Below, piece after piece: positions 28,199-35,771 of a stretch of 35,771 nt of DNA. Source of the DNA: Actinomycetota bacterium. Lineage in GTDB: Bacteria; Actinomycetota; Acidimicrobiia; Acidimicrobiales; Microtrichaceae. Below the pieces are notes generated by a model that saw only the letters and a list, made by a program, of their open reading frames with translations, did no database searches and was not told where the DNA came from. How positions within the stretch are numbered: position 1 is the first letter of the stretch; each line of letters begins with the position of its first letter. The translations under genes were made by a program, and so were the position numbers. The stretch lies in the NCBI GenBank assembly GCA_009701845.1, contig WLJI01000008.1, positions 1 to 35,771 of the forward strand, in the 5' to 3' direction.

Positions 28199-28906
28199 AT
28201 GGACCCGACATTTCCTACTCTGAACAAGCCAGCGGTGCTTTTTGCTCATCGCGGCGCTCGAGCACATGCCCCTGATAACACGCTCGAGGCCTTCACACTG
28301 GGGCTGCGCCTAGGGGCAACCGGCCTTGAGAGCGATGTCTGGATCACAGCCGACGGAGTAGCCGTGCTTGACCACGACGGTGTGGTGGGCGGAGCGTTTC
28401 GCCGTAAACCGATCTCGGCGGTCAACCGATCAGATCTGCCAGCTCACATTCCCTCACTAGCCGAGTTGTACGAGCAATGCGGGCGGGAGTTTGAACTCTC
28501 CCTCGATATCAAGGACCCAGCTGTCACCCAAGAGGTTCTTCGAGTAGCCAACACGGCTGGCGCCTGCGACCGACTCTGGTTATGCCATCCGGACCTATCG
28601 TTGTTGGAATCTTGGCGTGAACTCTCACGACCTGCCCGCCTAGTGCATTCGACTCGCATGACTGCCATGAGCCAAGGCGCAGAGCGTCACGCTGCGCAAC
28701 TTCGACACCTTGGAATCGACGCAGTCAACCTGCATCACAGCGAGTGGAGCGCAGGCCAAGTCACTCTGTTTCACCGGTTTACTCGGCTCACACTCGGGTG
28801 GGATGCCCAGTATGAGAGAACCATTGGCGCCTTGCTGAATATGGGTATCGACGGAGTGTTCAGTGACCATGTCGACCGGATGCTTGACATGACCACTGGG
28901 TCTTAA
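28199..28906 (+). CDS. glycerophosphodiester phosphodiesterase family protein
   Basis: A 235-residue GDPD-family enzyme, hydrolysing glycerophosphodiesters to glycerol-3-phosphate and an alcohol. The N-terminal motif is LFAHRGARAHAPDNTLEAF, the metal-binding segment is ESDVWITADGVAVLDHDG, and DIKDPAV follows. The C-terminal GIDGVFSDHVDRM is the usual end of the barrel. The frame extends 41 codons upstream into an AT-rich leader that reads like a hydrophobic peptide, but its TTG is only one base from a GGAGG and family N-termini fit the ATG at 28199. No ribosome binding site is visible there, and TATTTA at 28188-28193 could make a leaderless message (inferred). Confidence 0.88.
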   Translation: MDPTFPTLNKPAVLFAHRGARAHAPDNTLEAFTLGLRLGATGLESDVWITADGVAVLDHDGVVGGAFRRKPISAVNRSDLPAHIPSLAELYEQCGREFELSLDIKDPAVTQEVLRVANTAGACDRLWLCHPDLSLLESWRELSRPARLVHSTRMTAMSQGAERHAAQLRHLGIDAVNLHHSEWSAGQVTLFHRFTRLTLGWDAQYERTIGALLNMGIDGVFSDHVDRMLDMTTGS

Positions 28907-29000
28907 GAAGAACAGGTCCGAAGAGGCAAGTGTCCGAAGAAGCACGGGTCCTCAGAAGCCTGAGAGCCACGTCACTGCCGTCGCAGCTGCATCCGGATGC

Positions 29001-29684
29001 TTACAGCGAACCTATTCGGCCCGGGGGCCACATGATGGTGAAGGCACGACCAATCACGGTCTCTGCTTCGATGGGACCAAAGACGCGGCTGTCTTGGGAG
29101 TTGTTTCGATTGTCTCCCATGACCCAGGCTTGGCCGTCTTGGATTGTCACGGGCTTATCGAGATTGACCGTAGATGTCCCCTCGGGCAAATAGGGTTCAT
29201 CAAGCAATTTTCCATTTACATACATCGAGCCCTCTTTGGCCTGAAGGGTGTCGCCTGGTACCCCGATGACGCGCTTAATCAAATCCTCTGGCTCACCCGG
29301 ACCGGCAGGCAAGCCGGGCGGCCTCGTAAACACAACTACGTCTCCGCGGTTGATGTCATGGGCGCGATAACTGAGTTTGTTGACTAGCACCCGATCCCCA
29401 ATCTCTAGCGTGGGCACCATTGACTCAGAGGGAATGCGAAAGGCCTGAACAAGGAATGTCTTGATCAAAACTGCCACGAGTACTGCACCAACAATGACCG
29501 CAACCCACTCGATGAGGTTTCGCAAAGATGCTGCGCGTTGACGGCGGGCAACGCTCTTTTGGTTCACCTCTGACTTTGGCTGCATGGGTCGTGCTTGGAC
29601 TGTTGCGGGAAGGGGTTCGGCAGGCTGGTCAGTCACGGAAGCGGAAGGTGACTCCGAGGTTGAGTCAGGCGGTTGATCTGTCAC
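29001..29684 (-). CDS. lepB: signal peptidase I
   Basis: A 227-residue leader peptidase with one N-terminal membrane helix (WVAVIVGAVLVAVLIKTFLV) after a long Ser/Thr/Pro-rich cytoplasmic tail. The catalytic Ser is in FRIPSESMVPTLEIGDRVLV, and the catalytic Lys in LIKRVIGVPGDTLQ. MGDNRNNSQDSRVFGPI is the conserved C-terminal box. It removes Sec signal peptides from exported proteins at the outer face of the membrane. GTG start at 29684, with no strong ribosome binding site. It lies 75 bases after pafC and just before the tail-to-tail glycerophosphodiesterase. Confidence 0.95.
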   Translation of the reverse strand: MTDQPPDSTSESPSASVTDQPAEPLPATVQARPMQPKSEVNQKSVARRQRAASLRNLIEWVAVIVGAVLVAVLIKTFLVQAFRIPSESMVPTLEIGDRVLVNKLSYRAHDINRGDVVVFTRPPGLPAGPGEPEDLIKRVIGVPGDTLQAKEGSMYVNGKLLDEPYLPEGTSTVNLDKPVTIQDGQAWVMGDNRNNSQDSRVFGPIEAETVIGRAFTIMWPPGRIGSL

Positions 29685-29759
29685 CCGCTGAAGGGTACAG
29701 GCCCAAGGCAGCCCGAGACGCAGTATGAGCTGAGGAAATCCTCGGTAGTGCTTGCGAGC

Positions 29760-30713
29760 TCAAACCTGCAGATAGCGAGTAAGAATTCGGCTGGCCGCAG
29801 CGACACGAATTCCTAGCAACGACTCTCCAGAAAGCACCTCGACCGCAGTGGTGCTGGGATCAAGTCGCAAGAGCAGTCGTTCAAGCCATGGGGTTGCAGT
29901 AACTGGGATGACAAGGCGCACAGTGCCATCCGGTAAACGTTCAAACACGTCGTACGGATAGGCATCCGCTACCCATGCAATCGACTCAGGGCCCATCAAT
30001 TCAACTGCGGAGAAAGCACCTGAAAGGGTCTCTTCTACTTCCCTGATCAACTCTGGCGGATCAAAGTTCTGCCCCGTCAGCTCAACTGCTTGGATCCTGT
30101 CAATACGGAACAGTCGCTCGGCATCTGCAAGGTGACAATGCGCCAGCAGATACCAATGACCTTGGCGGCTCAAGACGCGATAGGGATCGACTTCTCTCAG
30201 CGTTGCCTCATCACGGCCGTAGCTGTAATAACTCAAGGTAACTCGAGACTTCGTAGCAACTGCCGACTGCAACGCGTCGAGGATCTCTGTGTCTGCTGGC
30301 CCAAGAGCGACCTCGACCGAAGACTCTGCACCCTCACCGAGGACTGCAGACAACTTCTGCACCGCACGACTCAAAACCCCATCAGGATCGGAGCCATTAC
30401 GGCCGATGAGAGCCCGTCCCCCTGCGAGAAGGGTGAGAGCTTGTTCGTGGGTCAGCCGAACTGGACGATGGAAATAGTCCGCAAGGTTGACTGTCACACA
30501 GTCATTGTCGAAACTCACCTCGACGAGCACATCGGGTGTAAACGGATACAGACCTACGCCATAAAAAACCAGCTCCAAGTCGTTACGAAGATCAGACTCG
30601 CTCAACGAAAATCTCTGAGCTAGTTCAGTGAGGGGAGTTCCTGGGTTCTGAATAATGTAAGGAATAACTGCCAGAATGCGCTGAACCCGATCTGGTGCAG
30701 CAATGCCGCTCAT
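29760..30713 (-). CDS. pafC: WYL-domain regulator PafC
   Basis: A 317-residue transcription factor of the PafBC type: an N-terminal helix-turn-helix (LAQRFSLSESDLRNDLELVFYGVG, about residues 29-52), a WYL domain from about residue 145 (PYRVLSRQGHWYLLAHCHLADAERLFRIDRI) and a C-terminal extension. PafB and PafC together activate DNA-damage genes in mycobacteria, with the WYL domain as sensor, and are often encoded with pafA. Its ATG overlaps the pafB stop as ATGA. It follows pafB directly, as in mycobacteria. Function by homology is well supported; targets are not visible here. Confidence 0.92.
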   Translation of the reverse strand: MSGIAAPDRVQRILAVIPYIIQNPGTPLTELAQRFSLSESDLRNDLELVFYGVGLYPFTPDVLVEVSFDNDCVTVNLADYFHRPVRLTHEQALTLLAGGRALIGRNGSDPDGVLSRAVQKLSAVLGEGAESSVEVALGPADTEILDALQSAVATKSRVTLSYYSYGRDEATLREVDPYRVLSRQGHWYLLAHCHLADAERLFRIDRIQAVELTGQNFDPPELIREVEETLSGAFSAVELMGPESIAWVADAYPYDVFERLPDGTVRLVIPVTATPWLERLLLRLDPSTTAVEVLSGESLLGIRVAAASRILTRYLQV

Positions 30714-31687
30714 GCTGGCCTCTCAGCTGGTGACGAAACAAAGTTGCTCAACCAAAGAACAATCTCGCTGCGATATTCCTCCGGCGACAAGATCTCTGCT
30801 CGGTCGAGAAAATTCATCATGAAACTCCGAAGCCCTCCGGGGTTACGAACGTCGAGCTCCAACACAAGCGAACCATCTTGGCGGGTTTCAATCACTCGAA
30901 GCTCGGGGTCTTCCGCCATGACTGCGCTAGCAAGCTCTGCGTCAATAAGAACTCGGGCGGCAGTGCTGGGGCCGTCACCGATCTCCCAAGGCCTGAGCAG
31001 CACTTCTTCAACTGACTGTGGTACGACAAAACCTTCCGGCTCACCCGCGGTGACCACTCCGGTGAGTCGATCCAAACGGAAGCTGCGCTGCGCTTCTCGG
31101 TCAAGGTCGTAGCCCGTCATGTACCAGTGGCCGCGTCGGTACTCCAAGCGGTAGGGCTGAACTTCCCTGGGCTTTGATTCGTAGTCAAAACTTGCGACGC
31201 GTCGCTCCAAGGTGCAGGCAAACAAGCTCAACAGCTGTGGAGGCATCGGGACTGCTCCAACCGGTGCAGCACTAGGGGCTACCTCCGAGGTCAAGCCGCC
31301 TAAGCGTCGGAGCCCCTCTTCCAGATCATCTGGGTCAAGACCCTCGGCCTGAATCATCGTCGCAGCAAGGTGGAGAGCAGCGAGCTCATCTGTATTCAGT
31401 CCCGGATCGGGCAACTCATAGGTATCGCGAATAATGGTGTAAGCAGCGCGAGGCTGCTCTAGGTGATGCACCTCAAGAGTTTCTATGGGGATGCCAACTT
31501 CACGGAGTGACTCTTTATCGCGCTCGAACGCGCGATGAAATGCAGAATCTGACCTACCGGAACCACTCCCCGCAGCATCAGGTTCTGGGTAGCCAGGAAC
31601 TCGTACACGAATTTGCTCGGCAGTAAGCGGGGTCGAGGTGTCGATCAGTGCCGCCACTAAGTTGAGGAGTCTTTCTACCCTTGCCAC
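30710..31687 (-). CDS. pafB: WYL-domain regulator PafB
   Basis: A 325-residue WYL-domain transcription factor. The N-terminus (RVERLLNLVAALIDTSTPLTAEQIR) is a winged helix-turn-helix, with an unusual Gly/Ser-rich insertion (AAGSGSGRSD) near residue 40. The WYL core is visible as PYRLEYRRGHWYMTGYDLDREAQRSFRLDR. PafB acts with PafC as a DNA-damage-responsive activator in mycobacteria. The GTG start has AGGA eight bases upstream. Order is DUF3866 gene, pafB, pafC, with a 30-base gap before pafB. Linkage to pafA in the same run supports the assignment. Confidence 0.92.
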   Translation of the reverse strand: MARVERLLNLVAALIDTSTPLTAEQIRVRVPGYPEPDAAGSGSGRSDSAFHRAFERDKESLREVGIPIETLEVHHLEQPRAAYTIIRDTYELPDPGLNTDELAALHLAATMIQAEGLDPDDLEEGLRRLGGLTSEVAPSAAPVGAVPMPPQLLSLFACTLERRVASFDYESKPREVQPYRLEYRRGHWYMTGYDLDREAQRSFRLDRLTGVVTAGEPEGFVVPQSVEEVLLRPWEIGDGPSTAARVLIDAELASAVMAEDPELRVIETRQDGSLVLELDVRNPGGLRSFMMNFLDRAEILSPEEYRSEIVLWLSNFVSSPAERPA

Positions 31688-31717
31688 GGGCGTATCCTAT
31701 TAGCTGTTGCCAACGGT

Positions 31718-32749
31718 CTAGCGCTCATCAGATACCAGCATCTGCCCCGCCAGAACCCCAGCGGAAGCCGCAGCCTCAAAGAACATCTGGTCCTCTACAA
31801 CCGTTCTTCCCATCGTGGTGGTCTTCAATCCTGCCGATTCCATCAGCTCTACAACATTGACCACAACCCCAGTGTTTATTGCGCGAACTCCAGGTAGAGC
31901 TGAAGCCTCGATCGGTGTTTCGGCCACCCAGGGCTCACAATGGGAAAGGCTTGCGATAGTCCTTGTGTGATGCGAAATGCCTGCATGCCGAGGGCGAGGA
32001 TCTCCACTTGAGGCGCGCACACAAAGAAGAGGAGTTCCACCAAGCGCTGCGACGGTGTCGAGTACTGATGCGACCTCGACTGCTGTGGTCCCGAGCGCAG
32101 TGCCGGTACCCACGACACCGGGCCCCATGCAGACCACCACTGCATCAGCCTGAAGCGTATGGACAGCAAGGCCCAAGGCCGAAGCCACACTCACGGCTTC
32201 TAGGTCTCCACCAAAGGCGTGGCCTGCGGTCACTGTTCCCGAGATCAAGTGCCGCGCCTTCAGATCGCAGATTAAGTCTGAGATAACCAAAGGAAGCGAA
32301 GCCCCATCTGTCATGACGTAGACCAAGGACTTGCCCGGCGCTACTTGCGCGAACGCTGCTGCAACTGCGGCGACTTGGCTGTGGACTGAACACACAACAA
32401 CTGGAGTCCCACCGAGGGGCAGGTCACACTCCGGATGACGCAACTCATCGGTGCCCGCGTCAAATTGAAGACTGCAATAACGAAGCTTCATGATGTGGTC
32501 AGGCCCTGGAGAGATGAACTCCTTGGCTGCGAGGTTCCAATGCACTACATGCCAACCCCCGGTGCCTAGCTGCAGCTCAACCGCCGTTGTATTCACGATG
32601 ACCTCGTCGTCGGGCTGACACTCACCGGTCAGCGCAGTAAGCACATACGCTCGAGCGGTTGAACCATCGGCCATCTCAACCAACAAACGTTGAAGGCCCG
32701 GGCGCTCCTGCAAGATTTCCCTGACCCTTGCGGGCCGAAATATGGGCAT
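31718..32749 (-). CDS. DUF3866 family protein
   Basis: A 343-residue protein that I assign to DUF3866 from GPDHIMKLRYCSLQFD (about residues 81-96), SGTVTAGHAFGGDLEAVSVA and VCMGPGVVGTGTALG. It is almost entirely alpha/beta, without signal peptide. The family is conserved in actinobacteria and is often found near proteasome and helicase genes; its function is not established. A start at ATG 32749 overlaps the CocE stop as TGATG, while an upstream in-frame TTG (32752) is less likely. It is followed by pafB. A role linked to the Pup system is position-based inference only. Confidence 0.85.
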   Translation of the reverse strand: MPIFRPARVREILQERPGLQRLLVEMADGSTARAYVLTALTGECQPDDEVIVNTTAVELQLGTGGWHVVHWNLAAKEFISPGPDHIMKLRYCSLQFDAGTDELRHPECDLPLGGTPVVVCSVHSQVAAVAAAFAQVAPGKSLVYVMTDGASLPLVISDLICDLKARHLISGTVTAGHAFGGDLEAVSVASALGLAVHTLQADAVVVCMGPGVVGTGTALGTTAVEVASVLDTVAALGGTPLLCVRASSGDPRPRHAGISHHTRTIASLSHCEPWVAETPIEASALPGVRAINTGVVVNVVELMESAGLKTTTMGRTVVEDQMFFEAAASAGVLAGQMLVSDER

Positions 32750-34917
32750 CAATTCACCGACACGTTCTGAATTGCTTGCGCTGGCCGATTCGGCTGCCCG
32801 CGAAGTGAGCCAGCGGGTGGGTAGTCAGCCGGATGGTCAATTCTGAGGGGCCAGATGGGAAGCACCAGCGAGGAGGCGTGTTCAGCGCTTCGCCCTACCT
32901 GATGAACTGCACCTTCAGAAATTGGGTTCTCGAAGCACCAGAACGGGTGATCGCGCCCGGGGGTAGACACTGCCACCCTCAGCCGGGAACCTGCCCGCAG
33001 CAGATGTGTGAAGGGATGAATGGGAATTCGAAAGTTTGTCCATTCACCAACCACGAGTGGTCGACGGTCTCCCTCAAGGAAGGTGTAATCAACACGCAGC
33101 GCATCCGAGTGGTCCGGGTCTTCAACCGAATGGATGGGGCGATGCCACCCGCACTGCAAGCGCTGCTCCATTGCGTCGGCACGAATCTCAGTCAGTGTCA
33201 CCTGAACTGCAGTGTCTGTACTTCCCGAGGCAAACCAGAGATCAACGTGGCCAGATCCGGCGATGAGCACCGCCTCTTCTAGCGGCGCTGTCTGATAGGC
33301 CACTCGACTCGGATCACTGAACCGACTCCAGTCGATGTGGACTTTTGGCCGAGTGAACTCGTTGAGATTATCAAGCAGTTCCATTGAGTATGCCAACGCA
33401 CCAGCAGATGGGTCATCTGCATATTCATCTGCACCCTCTCCCTGCGGGGCGGACTCGCTCAGGGTGCCGTCACTGCCAAAGAACCAACGTCTCGGGAGCA
33501 CATCAACGGGTGGAAAAGATTCCGTCTCTACCTCGAATCGATGCGCAGGAGCCCCGGCTACCTCGTGGCCGGCACCACTTTCGAAAAGGACTCTGACTCT
33601 CGGCTCAGCTAGATACTCGCCGAGCGCCTCTTCAAAATTGCCTTGATGATGTGCAAACCGATCACCTTCGAGCTCTGCGCTGTAACCAAAAACCTCTGCG
33701 AACTGAAGCGGCGCGAAGCTGCGAATCAGTTCAGGAACAACCGGAACTCGGCGCGCAACATGGAAGGAGAGAAACTCAAACCATCGCAGTATCACCATGG
33801 GGCTATAGCCGTCTGGATGGTGACCGTTGAACAAGTTGAACCGCTGCGATGGGCTGGAGTCGAAGGACTCCAACATGAGCGCAAAGCGGCTTCCAGTCTG
33901 TTCGTCCTGCCACGCTCCAGTGAGATACACCGGCACTTCGATCTTTCCCACCAACGATGCTGCGCGCCGCGCACTCATCGTTGGGCGAAAGTTCTGTATG
34001 GCTCGCCCGAACTGCTCGAAATCAAAGTTCTGACTGCGGATCATCTGATTGTGCTGAGCCACTTCGTCGCCAGCATCGATGCGTTCTTGATCCCAGGCCA
34101 TCCCGCCCGCTGCGCTCTCTTGATCTCGAGCTATGAGCCAAGCACGCGTAAACCCCGTGTTGTAGATACCACCAGGCCATTGCTGCCGCCAGAGATCATC
34201 AATAACAGAGAGTGGAGAGATAGCCGCAAGGCTAGGAGGCCTCGTAGCTGCCACGTAGAGTTGGCTAATCCCGGGGTAGCTCAAGCCGACCATACCGACG
34301 TGATGGTGAAGCACCCAAGGTTGCCGTGCAACGGTCTCTACAACGTCGTAACCATCTGCAGCTTGGGCCGGGCTAAATATGTCAAACACCCCGCCGGAGC
34401 AGCCCGTTCCACGCATGTTCACCCCAACGACGGCAAACCCCATCAGATTGGCAATCAGGGTTCCCGGCTGAGGTGCCTTCGGGTTTGAAGGGCTATAGCC
34501 CGAGTATTCGATCACAGTGGGATAGGGACCAGGGCCGTATATCCCCTCGTCGGGAAACCTCACGAGAATCGAAAGGTCAACTCCGTCTCGGACCCTCAGG
34601 TAGCCAAACCCAAGCTCCAGCGTCTGGTCATAGAGCGATGGGTCTGGCAGATCGCCAACTGCCAGAACACGCACTGCTTCACCTGCAACGGTGTAGTCAC
34701 CTGGCGCAAGGACATCTCCCGAAGCGAGGGCCTGTGCTAGATCAGCCTGCGTGGTCAAAACCACTGGCATGGCTGGCACGTAGGCCAGATGAGCATTTCC
34801 CAGATGATCGGCGACCAGAGTGACAAGCCACTCTCCCAAGGAGTTTCGCACCTCAAGTTGAGTTCCTGGTTCTGCCCCAGTCACTGTGAGCGTCTCGACT
34901 CCCCCGTGTATATGCAT
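32749..34917 (-). CDS. CocE/NonD family X-Pro dipeptidyl-peptidase-like hydrolase
   Basis: A 722-residue serine hydrolase. The N-terminal ~120 residues are beta-rich, then an alpha/beta-hydrolase domain with YPTVIEYSGYSPSNP and the nucleophile elbow GLSYPGIS, followed by a C-terminal galactose-binding-like beta domain (for example LRVAVSTPGRDHPFWCFENPI, with the PGRDHPF element). Families with this layout cleave X-Pro dipeptides, cocaine-type esters or beta-lactam esters. I prefer the ATG at 34917 (MHIHGG), which has GAGAGG six bases upstream, over the earlier GTG at 34941. It lies between pafA and the DUF3866-pafB-pafC set, an unusual insertion in a proteasome cluster. No signal peptide is seen. 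Confidence 0.87.
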   Translation of the reverse strand: MHIHGGVETLTVTGAEPGTQLEVRNSLGEWLVTLVADHLGNAHLAYVPAMPVVLTTQADLAQALASGDVLAPGDYTVAGEAVRVLAVGDLPDPSLYDQTLELGFGYLRVRDGVDLSILVRFPDEGIYGPGPYPTVIEYSGYSPSNPKAPQPGTLIANLMGFAVVGVNMRGTGCSGGVFDIFSPAQAADGYDVVETVARQPWVLHHHVGMVGLSYPGISQLYVAATRPPSLAAISPLSVIDDLWRQQWPGGIYNTGFTRAWLIARDQESAAGGMAWDQERIDAGDEVAQHNQMIRSQNFDFEQFGRAIQNFRPTMSARRAASLVGKIEVPVYLTGAWQDEQTGSRFALMLESFDSSPSQRFNLFNGHHPDGYSPMVILRWFEFLSFHVARRVPVVPELIRSFAPLQFAEVFGYSAELEGDRFAHHQGNFEEALGEYLAEPRVRVLFESGAGHEVAGAPAHRFEVETESFPPVDVLPRRWFFGSDGTLSESAPQGEGADEYADDPSAGALAYSMELLDNLNEFTRPKVHIDWSRFSDPSRVAYQTAPLEEAVLIAGSGHVDLWFASGSTDTAVQVTLTEIRADAMEQRLQCGWHRPIHSVEDPDHSDALRVDYTFLEGDRRPLVVGEWTNFRIPIHPFTHLLRAGSRLRVAVSTPGRDHPFWCFENPISEGAVHQVGRSAEHASSLVLPIWPLRIDHPADYPPAGSLRGQPNRPAQAIQNVSVN

Positions 34918-34999
34918 GCGTATCCTCTCGCTCAAAGTCACAGCGAGAAGGCCTCGGCATCCCCGCTATCTGATGCGACAGGTTAGGCCACTGAGATAC

Positions 35000-35771
35000 T
35001 CAGAGAGAGTCGATGAGTCGCTGAACTCGCTCATCTTCAGAAACGAACGGGTCCTTACACAAAACGGTTCGCTGGGCCTGATCGTTGAGCTTGAGGTGCA
35101 CCCAATCAACGGTGTAGTCGCGCTTTTGCTCCTTGGCCTTTCGGATGAACTCACCGCGCAGTTTTGCCCGAGTCGTCTGTGGCGGGGTCTCCATTGCATC
35201 AATGATTGCCCCATCGCTCACGATTCGCTCGACTCGCCCAGCGCTCTGCAATTTGTAAAACACTGACCGCGAGCGGTTGATGTCGTGGTACTGCAAGTCC
35301 AATAACGCAACTCTTGGGTCGTCCATCTTGAGCGAATGTCTAGCTGAGTAGGCCTCGATCAAATTGTGTTTCGTGACCCAGTCGATTTCAGCATCAAGGG
35401 AAAGCGGCTCATCTTGAAGTCCAATCATGACGTGCTCCCACATGCCTAGCGCCTGCTTCTCTTGTGGGGAAAGGTCATGATTGTCTGCGAAACGAAGCGC
35501 CCGAGCTAGATACTCAGACTGGATCTCTACTGCTGAGGCTTCACGGCCATTTGCCAGGCGGACTTTGCGAGTACAAGTGATGTCGTGGCTGATTTCTCGA
35601 ATTGCACGAATGGGGTTTTCAAGAGTCATATCTCGAAGAACAACAGTTGGGTCCTCGAGCATTCGCAGGATGATCGAACATGCTCCGACTTTGAGAAACG
35701 TTGCGTACTCGCTCATGTTCGAGTCTCCAACAATCACGTGAAGGCGACGGAAACGGTCGGAGTCTGCGTGA
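35000..35771 (-). CDS. pafA: Pup--protein ligase PafA, C-terminal part (5' end off window)
   Basis: 256 residues are visible, with the N-terminal part beyond the right edge. The fragment begins [22 protein letters not shown] and includes [51 protein letters not shown] and ends [22 protein letters not shown] plus [10 protein letters not shown]. This ending is that of PafA rather than the related deamidase Dop. PafA attaches the protein modifier Pup to lysines and so targets proteins to the proteasome. Pup itself and the proteasome core genes are not in the window. The next genes downstream are the CocE hydrolase, DUF3866, pafB and pafC. Confidence 0.95.
   Translation of the reverse strand, partial: HADSDRFRRLHVIVGDSNMSEYATFLKVGACSIILRMLEDPTVVLRDMTLENPIRAIREISHDITCTRKVRLANGREASAVEIQSEYLARALRFADNHDLSPQEKQALGMWEHVMIGLQDEPLSLDAEIDWVTKHNLIEAYSARHSLKMDDPRVALLDLQYHDINRSRSVFYKLQSAGRVERIVSDGAIIDAMETPPQTTRAKLRGEFIRKAKEQKRDYTVDWVHLKLNDQAQRTVLCKDPFVSEDERVQRLIDSL

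Noticed and set aside
33643-34488. A 281-codon open frame on the plus strand, opposite the CocE hydrolase
   Set aside because: It is fully antisense to a well-supported enzyme, shows no family motif and has no plausible ribosome binding site. It looks like a shadow of the minus-strand codon bias.
34991-35003. CTGAG-ATA-CTCAG hairpin at the pafA stop codon
   Set aside because: The stem is only five base pairs with no T-run, and the next gene continues on the same strand closely, so a terminator call is not supported.

Overview
The window looks like chromosomal DNA of a moderate-GC actinobacterium, most likely of class Acidimicrobiia (inferred). The evidence is a Pup-proteasome cluster (pafA, pafB, pafC), a mycothione reductase (mycothiol redox system), an F420-type luciferase-like oxidoreductase, the actinobacterial gene order tatB-tatC-helY, and many GTG, leaderless or ATGA-overlap starts. 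Genes are tightly packed, mostly on the minus strand. No gap exceeds 300 bases, and I saw no tRNA, rRNA, CRISPR array or insertion sequence.

Left part (1-13900), redox and lipid/sterol-type catabolism. A partial TadE-like gene has a sigma-28-like promoter. A TetR-P450 pair lies divergent to an aldehyde dehydrogenase, around a perfect TetR-style palindrome. A minus-strand run follows, reading small basic protein, aldehyde dehydrogenase, L,D-transpeptidase, LLM oxidoreductase, alpha/beta hydrolase and J-domain protein. Next come two adjacent acyl-CoA dehydrogenases resembling the two-subunit ChsE4-ChsE5 enzyme of cholesterol side-chain oxidation. Their promoter region carries an exact match to the KstR consensus. 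Mycothione reductase and a sugar-epimerase-like NAD-dependent protein complete this part.

Middle part (13900-23400). An unrecognised 584-residue three-part protein (small beta domain, Arg/Gly/Asp-rich linker, helical domain, Val/Ile-acidic repeat tail) precedes an enoyl-CoA hydratase. A minus-strand set follows: acidic zinc-ribbon protein, conserved hypothetical, GNAT acetyltransferase and a NUDIX-fold protein with a degraded catalytic box. Upstream of these lie a tandem two-domain ThyX-like protein, an M20 amidohydrolase and an MDR oxidoreductase, the last two overlapping.

Right part (22766-35771), housekeeping and proteasome cluster, almost all minus strand. In transcription order it reads pafA (5' end off the window), CocE-type hydrolase, DUF3866 protein, pafB, pafC and signal peptidase I. 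A plus-strand glycerophosphodiesterase and a zinc-ribbon protein interrupt it, then come a small membrane protein, tatB, tatC, a HelY-type helicase and a DagK-like C-terminal domain protein. The helicase has no ATG, GTG or TTG before its Walker A motif and appears to start at a CTG overlapping the tatC stop.

No wholly new multi-gene system is evident. The points most worth checking are the helicase CTG start, the unknown 584-residue protein and its possible nested product, the tandem ThyX-like protein with a palindrome on its start codon, and the two operators.
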